Origin: Streptomyces sp. AC555_RSS877
GTDB taxonomy: Bacteria; Actinomycetota; Actinomycetes; Streptomycetales; Streptomycetaceae
Length of the DNA stretch: 64,000 nucleotides
Reading direction: 5' to 3'
Assembly (NCBI RefSeq): GCF_019049245.1
Contig: NZ_JAGMUK010000120.1
Span: 1 to 64,000 of the forward strand
The notes below the pieces were generated by a model. The model was given only the letters and a program-made list of their open reading frames with translations, was not told the origin of the DNA and did not search any database. The position numbers and the translations under genes were made by a program. Below, one piece after another: positions 32,354 to 40,935 of this stretch (positions are counted from its first letter, which is position 1; each line of letters begins with the position of its first letter).

Positions 32354-33678
32354 GCAGGGACGTCCTCTCGGGTCACTTCGGACGGGGTGAGGTGCGCGCC
32401 GACATGAGTGGTCAACTCCCAGTCGTTGCGGCCGCGCTGCTCACGCCAGACGGCGCGGACGGCGGCCCCGGCGAGGAGCACCTGGTAGAAGGGGCCGCCC
32501 ACGACGAGCTTGACGTAGTGGCCGAAGCGGACGCGAAGTCCGTACTGCTTGCCGAAGTCGTGCAGCCCGACGAGCTCGAAGACGAAGGTGACCAGGGCGG
32601 TCACGGCCGGCAGGAAGGTGATGAACGCGATGCTCACGGGCACGTCGAGGAAGAGCGCGATGGCCACGTTGAGCGGGATGATGATGCCCGTGAAGGCCTG
32701 CATGAACGGCGTCATGAGGGTGTAGCGGGCCAGCAACCGCTGCCCGAATCCCGGCAGTTGCTTCCAGTCCTTCTTGCGGTACACCTGGAGGAAGCCCTGG
32801 TTCCAGCGGGTGCGCTGCTTCAGCAGCGACATCAGCGAACCGGGGGTCTCCTCCTTGGTCACCATGTCGGAGTCGTAGGCGACGACGACCTTCTTGCCGA
32901 CGCTGGACAGGCGCACGCCCAGGTCGCAGTCCTCGGCGAGGCAGTCGGGGTCCCAGCCGTCGGCTTCCCGCAGTACGTCCGTCTTCACGAAGACGGTGTT
33001 GCCGCCGAGCGGGATGAACCCTTTCTGCGCGTGCAGGTGCAGCCGGGAGCGGAACCAGAAGAAGTACTCCAGGCAGTTGCGCAGGCTGTACCAGCTGGAG
33101 TGGAAGTTGATCAGCTGGACACCGCCCTGGACGACGTCGGCGCCGGTCGTGCGGAAGGCGTGGTCGACGTGGGCGAGCAGTTCCGGGTGGACCTGGTCCT
33201 CGGCGTCGAAGACCCCGACGACGTCGCCGCGGCAGTGCGGCAGCGCCGTGTTCATGGCCTTGGGCTTGTTCTTCTTCTCGTGGGTGTCGACCACGACCCG
33301 CACGCGCGGGTCACGGTCCGCGGCGTCGCAGGCGACCGCCGTGGTCTCCGGGTCGTCGTGCCCCACGATCACGATGATCTCGAAGTCGGTGTGGCTCGAC
33401 TCCAGCAGCCGCTGGATGGTGTGGTCGAGCACGGCCTGTTCGTGCCGCGCCGGAAGCAGCAGCGAGAACGACAGGCTCTCCCCGCCGTCCGGTCTGTGGA
33501 AGCGGGTGGAGGCGAGCACTTCGGGCGTACGCCACGCGTGCATCTGCCACCACAAGGTGAACGCCGCCATCCAGAACAAGGCAAGCGAGACGGCAGCGAT
33601 GAAGACAGACGTCAGCAACAGATCCCCCCAGATCCCAAAACCCCCTGTCGCGACGGATGTCCACATCCGTCGCGTCAC
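32350..33678 (-). CDS. Processive GT2, CslA/cellulose-synthase-like glycosyltransferase (442 aa)
   Basis: A membrane beta-glycosyltransferase likely to polymerise and extrude a polysaccharide. One N-terminal helix (LTSVFIAAVSLALFWMAAFTL) precedes the cytosolic catalytic domain with the family's D,D,D,QxxRW pattern: VGHDDPE, VFDAEDQVHPE, LAEDCDLGVRLSSVG and LLKQRTRWNQG. Three further helices follow near the C-terminus. It is shorter than full CslA proteins. First gene of a four-gene coupled operon. The GTG at 33678 lacks a ribosome site and lies beside a perfect hairpin (33649-33674), so the real start may be further in, for example the TTG at the beginning of LLLTSVFIA, after GGGGGA. Confidence 0.85.
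   Translation of the reverse strand: MTRRMWTSVATGGFGIWGDLLLTSVFIAAVSLALFWMAAFTLWWQMHAWRTPEVLASTRFHRPDGGESLSFSLLLPARHEQAVLDHTIQRLLESSHTDFEIIVIVGHDDPETTAVACDAADRDPRVRVVVDTHEKKNKPKAMNTALPHCRGDVVGVFDAEDQVHPELLAHVDHAFRTTGADVVQGGVQLINFHSSWYSLRNCLEYFFWFRSRLHLHAQKGFIPLGGNTVFVKTDVLREADGWDPDCLAEDCDLGVRLSSVGKKVVVAYDSDMVTKEETPGSLMSLLKQRTRWNQGFLQVYRKKDWKQLPGFGQRLLARYTLMTPFMQAFTGIIIPLNVAIALFLDVPVSIAFITFLPAVTALVTFVFELVGLHDFGKQYGLRVRFGHYVKLVVGGPFYQVLLAGAAVRAVWREQRGRNDWELTTHVGAHLTPSEVTREDVPA
33649..33674 (-). promoter_or_regulatory. Hairpin at the 5' end of the CslA-like gene
   Basis: CGCGACGGATG (33649-33659) and CATCCGTCGCG (33664-33674) are perfect 11 bp arms around a 4-base loop, starting four bases inside the annotated GTG. 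If that start is correct the stem would block ribosome entry; if the start is downstream it belongs to the leader and could control translation. A second inverted repeat, GTTCCGA (33718-33724) and TCGGAAC (33738-33744), lies in the upstream gap and is a possible operator. Confidence 0.55.
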
Positions 33679-33819
33679 TGTGCAGAGATTAGGGGGGAAC
33701 TGTGAAGCGCGGGAGCTGTTCCGATAAATAGCGTGTTTCGGAACGGTGACGCTGGTAGCGGGATGTATCCGAACACATGCGCAATTTTGGCACGCGAAAG
33801 AGACACCTCCGCTTCCGGT

Positions 33820-35850
33820 TCAGCCGCTCAGTTGCGAGCGAAGCCGGTCCGGATCGGTCGTCGGGGCGTCACATGTGAAGTTACGACAGACAAACGCGGT
33901 CGGTTCACCGTTGCTCAGCGGACGGTCGGCGAGCAGCGGGAACTCGTCGCTGCCGGGGGTCCCCACGGCGACCACGGCACCGGGGGCCGTGCCGAGAAGT
34001 GCCGTGCGGTGCAGGGCCTTTGTGCCCGGGTCGTCGAGGGCCGGGCCGACGATCGCCACCTCGCGCGGCCCGTCGAGCAGCGCCTCGGCGACGGCGAGTC
34101 CCCAGCCGATGAAGCGGGGGACGCGCGGGCCGAGCGCCTTGACGACGCCGAGTGCCTTCTCGGCGGCGGCGCGGTGCGGCTCGGCGCCGGTCTGCGCGGC
34201 GTAGCCGACCAGGGCTCCGGCGGCGGCGGTCCAACCGGAAGGGGTGGCGTTGTCGGTGGGGTCCTGCGGGCGGCGGATCAGCTTCTCGGCGTCGGCGGCG
34301 GTGTCGTAGAGGCTGCCGGAGTCGTCGGCGAACCGCGTGAGGACGTGGTCGAGGAGGAACCCGGCGAACTCCAGCCACACACCCTCGCCGGTCACGGAGG
34401 CCAGCGCGAGGAAGCCCTCCGCCACGTCGGCGTAGTCCTCCAACACCCCGGCGTTCGCGCCGACATGCCCGTCCTTGCTGGTCCGCGAGAGGCGGGCCTG
34501 CTCGTCCAGGTGCAGCCGCACGAGGAGGTCGGCGGCGCCGAGCGCGGCCTCGATCAGGTCGGGACGGTCGAAGTAGGCGCCGGTCTCGGCGAGCGCGGCG
34601 ATCGCGAGCCCGTTCCAGGCGGCGACGACCTTGTCGTCACGGCCGGGTGCGGGGCGGTCGCTCCGCTTGCGAAGGAGGCGTTCCTTGACGGACGCGATCC
34701 GGTCGGCGTCGAAGAACTCGTCCTGCTGCGGGAGTTGGAGGACGGACGAGCCGTGCTCGAAGGTCCCCTCCTCGGTGACGCCGAAGTACCGGACGGCGAG
34801 CTCGGCGTCCTCGTCCCCGAGCACCTCGCGCAGTTGCGCGGGCGTCCAGACGTAGTAGGCACCCTCGACGTGCTTCCCGGTCCCGTCGTCGCTGTCGGCG
34901 TCGAGCGCGGAGGAGAACCCGCCTTCGTTCGTGCGCAGTTCCCGCACCATGAAGTCGGCGGTCTCCAGCGCGACCCGGCGGGCGAGCTCGGAGCCGGTGG
35001 ACCGCCACAGGTGAGCGTAGACGCGGCACAGCAGGGCGTTGTCGTACAGCATCTTCTCGAAGTGCGGCACGACCCAGTCCCGGTCGACGGAGTAGCGGGC
35101 GAACCCGCCGCCGAGCTGGTCGTAGATACCCCCGCGGGCCATCCGCTCACAGGTGTCCCGGGCCATCTGCAGGGCACCCTCGGCCCCGGTCCGCGCGTGG
35201 TGCCGCAGCAGGAACTCGACGGCCATGGACGGTGGGAACTTGGGCGCCCCGCCGAACCCGCCGCGCTGCGCGTCGTACTCCCGGGTGAGCCCGAGGAGGG
35301 CCGCGGCCAGCTGCTCCTCGCCGGGCGCCTGGCTGTCGCCGTAGGAGATCTCCCGCCCCGCCAGGTCCCGCACGATCTTCCCGGCCACCTCGGCGACCTC
35401 GTCCCGCCGGTCGGCCCAGGCGCTGTGCACGCCCTGCAGGACCTGCCGGAAGGCGGGCATGCCCTGGCGCGGGGCGGGCGGGAAGTAGGTGCCGAAGTAG
35501 AAGGGCTCGGCGTCCGGTGTCAGGAACACCGTCATGGGCCAGCCGCCCTGCCCGGTGGCCGCCTGGACGGCCTCCATGTAGACGGCGTCCACGTCGGGGC
35601 GTTCCTCGCGGTCGACCTTGATGTTGATGAAGTGCTCGTTCATGTAGGCGGCGACCGCCTCGTCCTCGAAACTCTCCTTGGCGAGAACATGGCACCAGTG
35701 ACAGCTCGAATAGCCGACGCTCAGATGCACGGGAAGCCCCCGCCGCCGCGCCTCGTCGAATGCCTCACTCGACCACGGCCACCAGTCGACGGGGTTCTCG
35801 GCGTGCTGGAGGAGGTAGGGGGACGTCTCATGGGCCAGTCGGTTCGGCAT
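33820..35850 (-). CDS. DUF255 thioredoxin-domain protein (YyaL/spermatogenesis-associated 20-like, 676 aa)
   Basis: A large cytosolic protein of the YyaL family. The N-terminal 160 residues are a thioredoxin fold with the redox-type motif CHWCH (SVGYSSCHWCHVLAKESFEDE), followed by a six-hairpin-glycosidase-like helical barrel (GIYDQLGGGFARYSVDRDWVVPHFEKMLYDNALL is the family hallmark). Its cellular role is not well established; members look like catalytic hybrids of a thioredoxin and a GlcNAc-epimerase-like barrel. The start MPNRLAHETSPYLLQHAENPVDWW at 35850 is the conserved family start; a longer frame upstream is shadow. The first 23 bp overlap the 3' end of the serine integrase on the same strand, so its original promoter has been displaced. 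Confidence 0.9.
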   Translation of the reverse strand: MPNRLAHETSPYLLQHAENPVDWWPWSSEAFDEARRRGLPVHLSVGYSSCHWCHVLAKESFEDEAVAAYMNEHFINIKVDREERPDVDAVYMEAVQAATGQGGWPMTVFLTPDAEPFYFGTYFPPAPRQGMPAFRQVLQGVHSAWADRRDEVAEVAGKIVRDLAGREISYGDSQAPGEEQLAAALLGLTREYDAQRGGFGGAPKFPPSMAVEFLLRHHARTGAEGALQMARDTCERMARGGIYDQLGGGFARYSVDRDWVVPHFEKMLYDNALLCRVYAHLWRSTGSELARRVALETADFMVRELRTNEGGFSSALDADSDDGTGKHVEGAYYVWTPAQLREVLGDEDAELAVRYFGVTEEGTFEHGSSVLQLPQQDEFFDADRIASVKERLLRKRSDRPAPGRDDKVVAAWNGLAIAALAETGAYFDRPDLIEAALGAADLLVRLHLDEQARLSRTSKDGHVGANAGVLEDYADVAEGFLALASVTGEGVWLEFAGFLLDHVLTRFADDSGSLYDTAADAEKLIRRPQDPTDNATPSGWTAAAGALVGYAAQTGAEPHRAAAEKALGVVKALGPRVPRFIGWGLAVAEALLDGPREVAIVGPALDDPGTKALHRTALLGTAPGAVVAVGTPGSDEFPLLADRPLSNGEPTAFVCRNFTCDAPTTDPDRLRSQLSG

Positions 35851-37192
35851 AGCTCCATCCTGCATGACGGGGGCGCTTGAGAACGGGTTCCACCCGCGAG
35901 TGATCCCAGGCACGGGCTCCTTTGACCCCAGGTCGGACGAGACAACTCGCGACGACAGACCCCACGATCTCGCGCTTCTCCTCGATCTCCATCTCCCCGG
36001 ACTGCCAGCGTTCACGCATGGCGTCTGACAGCCGCACGGGTCCTTCGGTGTTAGAGACGATCAGCCGTTCAAGGACTTCGTCGGTCAGTGGCCCGCTGAT
36101 ACTGCATCGACCGCAGCTACGGCAGGAGTAGACATACGGGCTCTTCTTGCTCCGCCCCTTCTGGGCGCACAGCGCGCCGCGGCAGACGATGCCGTCGGGG
36201 GCTTGCGCACCGCACCGAAGGAAGCCAGTAGCCAGGTGACGTGGAGCCGGTTTCTCCTTCCCGGTGAGCCTGGGAGCACCGCTCCCCCGATGAAGGTAGA
36301 GGCTGCCGGGCGAGAAAGTCGCACACACCGCACGCCACTCGTCCGGCGTCACGATGGGCTCCCACTGGCCCAGGACCGGTTGACCGGTTTCCGGAGCCAG
36401 CAGCAGTTGCCCCTTATTGGCCCGGTACCCGAACACCCTGGGGGCGGTCATGATCTGCGTCACGGTCTGGGGATTCGGCCTGCCTCCGCGACTACCGGTG
36501 ACCCCCAGTTCACACCAGTCACGTGCGATGGCCCGGACCGCCTTCCCGGCGATGCGGTCGTCGATCGCCTGCTTGACCAGCCTCGCTTCATCGGGGAACA
36601 GAGTGATCCTGTCCTCCTGCCAGCCGAAGGGCCTCGGACCGCTGTGCGGAACGCCTTCGACAGCTCGGGCCCAGTGCCAGTCGAGGAGCCGACGGCTCCT
36701 GACCTGCGTCTCCGCAACGGCGGCATCCAGTGATTGCACAGCCCGCGAGAGCCCCTCGGGCGAGTACGGGTCACGGACACCTTGCGGATCGACGTGAATA
36801 CGTCCTGGGAGGCTGGTCAATGCCGCGAAGAAACGGGCAAGGTCCTCAGCACGCCGATACAGCCGGTCATCCGCGACACAGACGACCCCAAGGATCGGTT
36901 GTCCGCCACCGGTGCACCCCCACGTCAGGTCCGTGAGCAAGCGGTCAAAACCCGGACGCACCACGCCTGCTCTGGACGCGCTGATGCCATTGTCGCTGTA
37001 CCTCGCGACCACCACGCAACCGTGCTCTTGCGCGATCCGTTCATTGACCCGCGACTGATAACGCACACCGTGCCCGTCGCGCTGGCGAACATCCTCCGAT
37101 GTCCGAGCGTAGGACGACACCGGAATCCGTCCAGTCGACTCCTCTGTAGCAATGTGCCGCACAACACCCCCGTTCGACAATTCACTCGACAT
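35828..37192 (-). CDS. Large serine recombinase / phage-type integrase (454 aa)
   Basis: Catalyses site-specific strand exchange through a 5'-phosphoserine link. The catalytic domain begins RIPVSSYARTSEDVRQRDGHG, with the nucleophile serine in YARTS and conserved arginines (RYQSRVNE, VADDRLYRRAEDLARF). The recombinase domain covers about 150-280 (AVEGVPHSGPRPFGWQED, ARLVKQAIDDRIAGKAVRAIARDW), then a zinc ribbon (LRCGAQ to CRGALC, CRSCGRC). A coiled-coil helix (SDAMRERWQSGEMEIEEKREIV) follows. Its GC content and third-base bias are visibly lower than its neighbours, a sign of recent entry. No other phage or element gene flanks it. The start at ATG 37192 has no clear ribosome site; a GTG ten codons later follows GGGGG. 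Confidence 0.9.
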   Translation of the reverse strand: MSSELSNGGVVRHIATEESTGRIPVSSYARTSEDVRQRDGHGVRYQSRVNERIAQEHGCVVVARYSDNGISASRAGVVRPGFDRLLTDLTWGCTGGGQPILGVVCVADDRLYRRAEDLARFFAALTSLPGRIHVDPQGVRDPYSPEGLSRAVQSLDAAVAETQVRSRRLLDWHWARAVEGVPHSGPRPFGWQEDRITLFPDEARLVKQAIDDRIAGKAVRAIARDWCELGVTGSRGGRPNPQTVTQIMTAPRVFGYRANKGQLLLAPETGQPVLGQWEPIVTPDEWRAVCATFSPGSLYLHRGSGAPRLTGKEKPAPRHLATGFLRCGAQAPDGIVCRGALCAQKGRSKKSPYVYSCRSCGRCSISGPLTDEVLERLIVSNTEGPVRLSDAMRERWQSGEMEIEEKREIVGSVVASCLVRPGVKGARAWDHSRVEPVLKRPRHAGWSYAEPTGP

Positions 37193-37320
37193 CCACAAGA
37201 ACGATCGAGTGACTCTTAGGTCACCGAACCGGAACCGGTGATCGCCGCCCCTCTCGCGCTCACGCCTCCCCCCGAAGGACACTTGTAGGCGAAGGAGTTG
37301 CCGCCGGAGGGGGACGTGAC

Positions 37321-40300
37321 ATGCGGGACAGTCATCGCGCGGAGGCCGAGCGGTTGCTGGCACGGGCCGTGGAGGAGGAGGTGCGGCGGTCGGGCGGGCG
37401 CACCGACGGGACCGTACTGCTGTCCCGGGCCCGCGCCGCGCTGGACTCGATGGCGCAGACGTCCGCGGAGGAGTACGAGGCGTACACACGCGCCCTGGAG
37501 GAGTCGGAGGCCGGCCAGCTCACCTTCGGGCAGCGGTACGCGCGCGAGGGCGGCGGCACTCCCTTGCTGGTGGCGGGCGTCGCGGCGGTCGCGGCCACGG
37601 TCGCCGACCTGGCTCTCGGCACCGGCGCGAGCACCGCGCTCGGGGCCGGGATGGCCGTGGGCGTGGTGGGCGCGGCGGCGACGGTCGTGAAGGTGGCCGG
37701 TTCGCATCTGCCCGCCGCGCACCACCGCGCGGGCGCACTCGGCCAGCCCGGCGGCCCCGAGCAGCTGCGGTTGCAGTGGCTGACGGCTCTCGAGGTACGC
37801 GGCATCCGCCCCTACCTCGACCAGCAGCGGGTACGCAACGCCTCCACCGGCCCGAAGCAGACGGGACCGCGGCTGAAGGGCGCCGACAAGAGCGCGGCGG
37901 CCCGCGGACGAAACGTACTGGAGCAGTCGTTCGGTCAACTCCCCGAGCCGGTGGGCACGTTCGCGGGCCGGCGCCAGGAGACGGGCCGGATCCGGCAGTG
38001 GGTGCAGGCGGCCCGCGCCAGCACCGAGACCCGGCCGACGGTCGTCGTCCTGCACGGGGCGCAGGGCAGCGGTCGTACGACACTCGCCGTGCGCGCCGCC
38101 CACGACCTGAAGGACTACTTCCGCGGCGCCTGCGTGGTCGACCTGCGCGGCGACAGCCCGGAGGAGGCACCGCTGTCGACCCGCGACGCGCTGCTGCACC
38201 TGCTGAACCGGCTCGGCGCCCCCCGCGAACAGCTGCTGTTCCGTGAGCGTTCCTCCGCGGACCAGCAGGTCAAGCGGCTGAGCGAGCTGTACCACCAGCA
38301 TCTGACCGGCCTGCCCGTCACCATCGTCCTGGACGACGCCTCGGACCCCGAGCAGGTCCGCACCCTCATCCCCGAGCGCTCCGACAGCCTCGTCCTGGTC
38401 ACTGCCCGGCAGCCCCTCGACCTGCCCGCCGACCTCGCCGCCCGGGTGCACCACCTGCCCGTCGAGACCCTGGACGGGCCCGGCGCGGAAGAGCTGCTGA
38501 CGGCGGCCGCGCAGGACAGCACCGGCCCCTACGACGCCGAGTCCACCGAGCGCATCAGCCGGCTGTGCGGCGGCCTGCCGCTCGCCCTGCGCATAGCCGG
38601 CTCCTCGCTCGGCCCGCGCTCACCCCGCCAACTCGCCACCGATCTCGACGCGTACGGCCCGGTCGAACCCGCCGAGAGAGTCCTGTGGCTGCGCTACACC
38701 GACCAGACGGACACGGCCCGTCGGCTGCTGCGCCGCCTCGCCCTGGCCGGCCGCGCCTCCCTCGGCGCCGCCGCGGCCGCCGCCCTGCTGGCCACGGACG
38801 AGACGGAGGCCAGCCGCCATCTGGTCGCGCTGGCCCGGGCCGGCCTCATCGACCACGTCCGCGGCAGCCGCTACCGCGTCCACGACGTGGTCCGCGCCTT
38901 CGCCCACGCCCGCCTCCTCGACGAGGAGGAACCCGCGGAACGTACGGCGGCACAAGAACGCCTGATCGTGAACTACGCCGACCTCGCGGACTCGGTGCTG
39001 CGGCTGGTCGACGGCAACATGTCGACCCGCTCGGACCGCTTCAGCCCGCATGGCTTCCACTCCCTCGACGAGGCCCTGCGCTGGCTCGACGACGAGTCGA
39101 GCTTCATCACTGCGGCGCTGAGACACGCGGAGGGCGTGAACCAGGCGGCCGTACTCAACCTGCTGGGCGCCCTGTGCGACTACTGCCTGCTGCGCGGCGA
39201 CCTCTACCGGCTGGGCGAGATCAGCGAGTTGGCGCAGGCAGTCGACCAGGGACTGCTGGTCCGCTCGGTGCAGTGGCGTACGGGCATCGCGGCACGGCAG
39301 CTGGGCGAGCTGGACAAGGCGCGCACGACGCTGACGTCGGTGGTGGACCTCTATATGGAGGCCCACCACGACGCGGGCGCGGCCCGGGCCCTGTGCTCGC
39401 TCGGCATCACCCTCCACCACCAGGGCAACCTGACCGAGGCGGCGTCCAAGCTCCGGGAGGCGCTGGACCTCCAGGCGCCGCCCGACCTGGCCACGGACCG
39501 GGCGTGGACGATGCACGCGCTGGCCGCGGTGGAACGTGACCGGGCCCGGCTGGCTGAGGCGATGGAGCTGCTGACCCAGTCCCTGCTCCTGCACCGCGCC
39601 GGCGAGTCGGTGCACGGCGAGGCCTGGGCCCACTTCCAGCTCGGCCAGCTCGGCCTGCGCATGGGCGACGTGCCGCGCGCGGAACAGGAGCTGCGCACGG
39701 CCCTCGACCTGTACGGCCGCACCCGCGACGCCCGCGGCGAGGCGTGGGCCCTGACCCAGCTCGCCCGCGCCCGCCTGGTCGCCGGCGACGCGTCGGCGGC
39801 GGTCGACGGCCTGCGCCAGGCGGCGTCCCGGCACCGCGACAACGAGGACGCGCGCGGTGAGGCGTGGACGGTGTACTACCTGGGCCAGGCCCTGGAGGAG
39901 ACCGGCAACCTGACCCTCGCGGTCCGCGAGCTGGAACGCTCGCGCACGATGTTCTCGCGGATGCGGGACGTCTACGGCCTGGCCTGCGCCCGGCACCACT
40001 CGGCACGGGCGACCCGCGACCAACGCGCCGCGCAGACGGGTTCGCTGCGGAACTCGGGCTTCGCCCGCCAGCTCCTGGTCGACGCCCGCGCAGACTTCCA
40101 GCGCATCGGCGTCGCCCACGGCGAGGCGTGGACGTGCCTGGAACTCGCGGTCGTGGACGCGGGCAACGCCCGCACCCCGCAGGCCCTCGCCCTGTGCGAC
40201 GAGGCGGTGGGCCTGTTCACCTCGTACGGAGACCGACGGGGCGAGGACTGGGCACGCTTCCTGCGCTGCACGCTGCTGCCGTACGCCGCCCCGGGCGGCG

Positions 40301-40521
40301 TGGAGATCGGTACCGCCGTGGCGCAGGAGGAGCTGGCCCAGCTGGGGCGGGCGGGCCATCCGGCCCGGGACGAGAAGCTGGACGACTACGTGGAGGCGTA
40401 CCAGCTGCTGCTGGAACGAGGAGTGAACCTCGAAGCCGGCTGGCAGGCTTGGCGGCTGGGGATGGTGCCAAACAGGCACGCCCGGGAGGTCATGGGCGTG
40501 GCGGTGAGGGCCCAGGCGTGA
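37321..40521 (+). CDS. STAND-class NTPase with N-terminal membrane region and TPR repeats (1066 aa)
   Basis: A large signal-transducing ATPase. Residues about 75-125 are hydrophobic (TPLLVAGVAAVAATVADLALG, GAGMAVGVVGAAATVV), likely one or two membrane segments. The NB-ARC module includes Walker A GAQGSGRTT (about 246), Walker B VTIVLDDA, and GLPLALRIAGSSLG. The C-terminal half is TPR-like with a recurrent (H/R)GEAW start in successive units (HGEAWAHFQLGQLG, RGEAWALTQLARA, RGEAWTVYYLGQA, HGEAWTCLELAVV). There is no DNA-binding or nuclease domain. GGAGG lies before the ATG. Lying beside an integrase it could be a defence NTPase, but similar proteins are ordinary Streptomyces core regulators, which I think likelier. 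Confidence 0.85.
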   Translation: MRDSHRAEAERLLARAVEEEVRRSGGRTDGTVLLSRARAALDSMAQTSAEEYEAYTRALEESEAGQLTFGQRYAREGGGTPLLVAGVAAVAATVADLALGTGASTALGAGMAVGVVGAAATVVKVAGSHLPAAHHRAGALGQPGGPEQLRLQWLTALEVRGIRPYLDQQRVRNASTGPKQTGPRLKGADKSAAARGRNVLEQSFGQLPEPVGTFAGRRQETGRIRQWVQAARASTETRPTVVVLHGAQGSGRTTLAVRAAHDLKDYFRGACVVDLRGDSPEEAPLSTRDALLHLLNRLGAPREQLLFRERSSADQQVKRLSELYHQHLTGLPVTIVLDDASDPEQVRTLIPERSDSLVLVTARQPLDLPADLAARVHHLPVETLDGPGAEELLTAAAQDSTGPYDAESTERISRLCGGLPLALRIAGSSLGPRSPRQLATDLDAYGPVEPAERVLWLRYTDQTDTARRLLRRLALAGRASLGAAAAAALLATDETEASRHLVALARAGLIDHVRGSRYRVHDVVRAFAHARLLDEEEPAERTAAQERLIVNYADLADSVLRLVDGNMSTRSDRFSPHGFHSLDEALRWLDDESSFITAALRHAEGVNQAAVLNLLGALCDYCLLRGDLYRLGEISELAQAVDQGLLVRSVQWRTGIAARQLGELDKARTTLTSVVDLYMEAHHDAGAARALCSLGITLHHQGNLTEAASKLREALDLQAPPDLATDRAWTMHALAAVERDRARLAEAMELLTQSLLLHRAGESVHGEAWAHFQLGQLGLRMGDVPRAEQELRTALDLYGRTRDARGEAWALTQLARARLVAGDASAAVDGLRQAASRHRDNEDARGEAWTVYYLGQALEETGNLTLAVRELERSRTMFSRMRDVYGLACARHHSARATRDQRAAQTGSLRNSGFARQLLVDARADFQRIGVAHGEAWTCLELAVVDAGNARTPQALALCDEAVGLFTSYGDRRGEDWARFLRCTLLPYAAPGGVEIGTAVAQEELAQLGRAGHPARDEKLDDYVEAYQLLLERGVNLEAGWQAWRLGMVPNRHAREVMGVAVRAQA

Positions 40522-40605
40522 CGAGTGGCGACGTCTTCGTGCGCGGGCGCGGTCCGGCGGGGGTCCGCTCGGACCCTCTGCGGCCGGAGTCCGCCCACCT
40601 GGTGC

Positions 40606-40637
40606 TGTCCCTGGCCGGCCACTGCCGGTGAGGGACA
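40606..40637. terminator. Hairpin between convergent STAND and small membrane-protein genes
   Basis: TGTCCCT (40606-40612) and AGGGACA (40631-40637) enclose an inner CCGG/CCGG pair. It lies between the two convergent stop codons (40521 and 40656) and can serve both strands. Confidence 0.6.
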
Positions 40638-40655
40638 AGAACCGGTGGGCGTTCC

Positions 40656-40934
40656 TCAGCCCTGCTTCGCCCCGGGCTCGGCGGAGGCGGAACCGGAGGC
40701 CGAGTCGGAACCCGAGGCGGAGGTGTCCGCGGACTCCGCCTTCGTCGGGTCCGAGGTCTCCGTGAAGTCGACCTTGCCCATGTGCTTGCTCATCGACTTC
40801 ATCAGGGCCCACACGGCCAGGGCCATCGCCGCGAAGACGATGAAGCCGAGGACGCCGGGAGTGACCTTGTCCTCGTCGACCTCCTTGGCGAGGGTCGTGA
40901 GGTGCGTCATTGCCAGGCTTGCGCTTGCGCTCAT
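40656..40934 (-). CDS. Small single-pass membrane protein downstream of mca (92 aa)
   Basis: Function unknown. One transmembrane helix (GVLGFIVFAAMALAVWALM, about residues 27-45) follows a short N-terminus, and a Ser/Ala/Glu-rich cytoplasmic tail (about residues 55-92, DPTKAESADTSASGSDSASG) follows. The ATG at 40934 is one base after the mca stop (TGACATG), which supports this start and translational coupling. Constant pairing with mca suggests a membrane anchor or partner for mycothiol conjugate handling, which is inferred from position only. Confidence 0.75.
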   Translation of the reverse strand: MSASASLAMTHLTTLAKEVDEDKVTPGVLGFIVFAAMALAVWALMKSMSKHMGKVDFTETSDPTKAESADTSASGSDSASGSASAEPGAKQG

Positions 40935-40935
40935 G

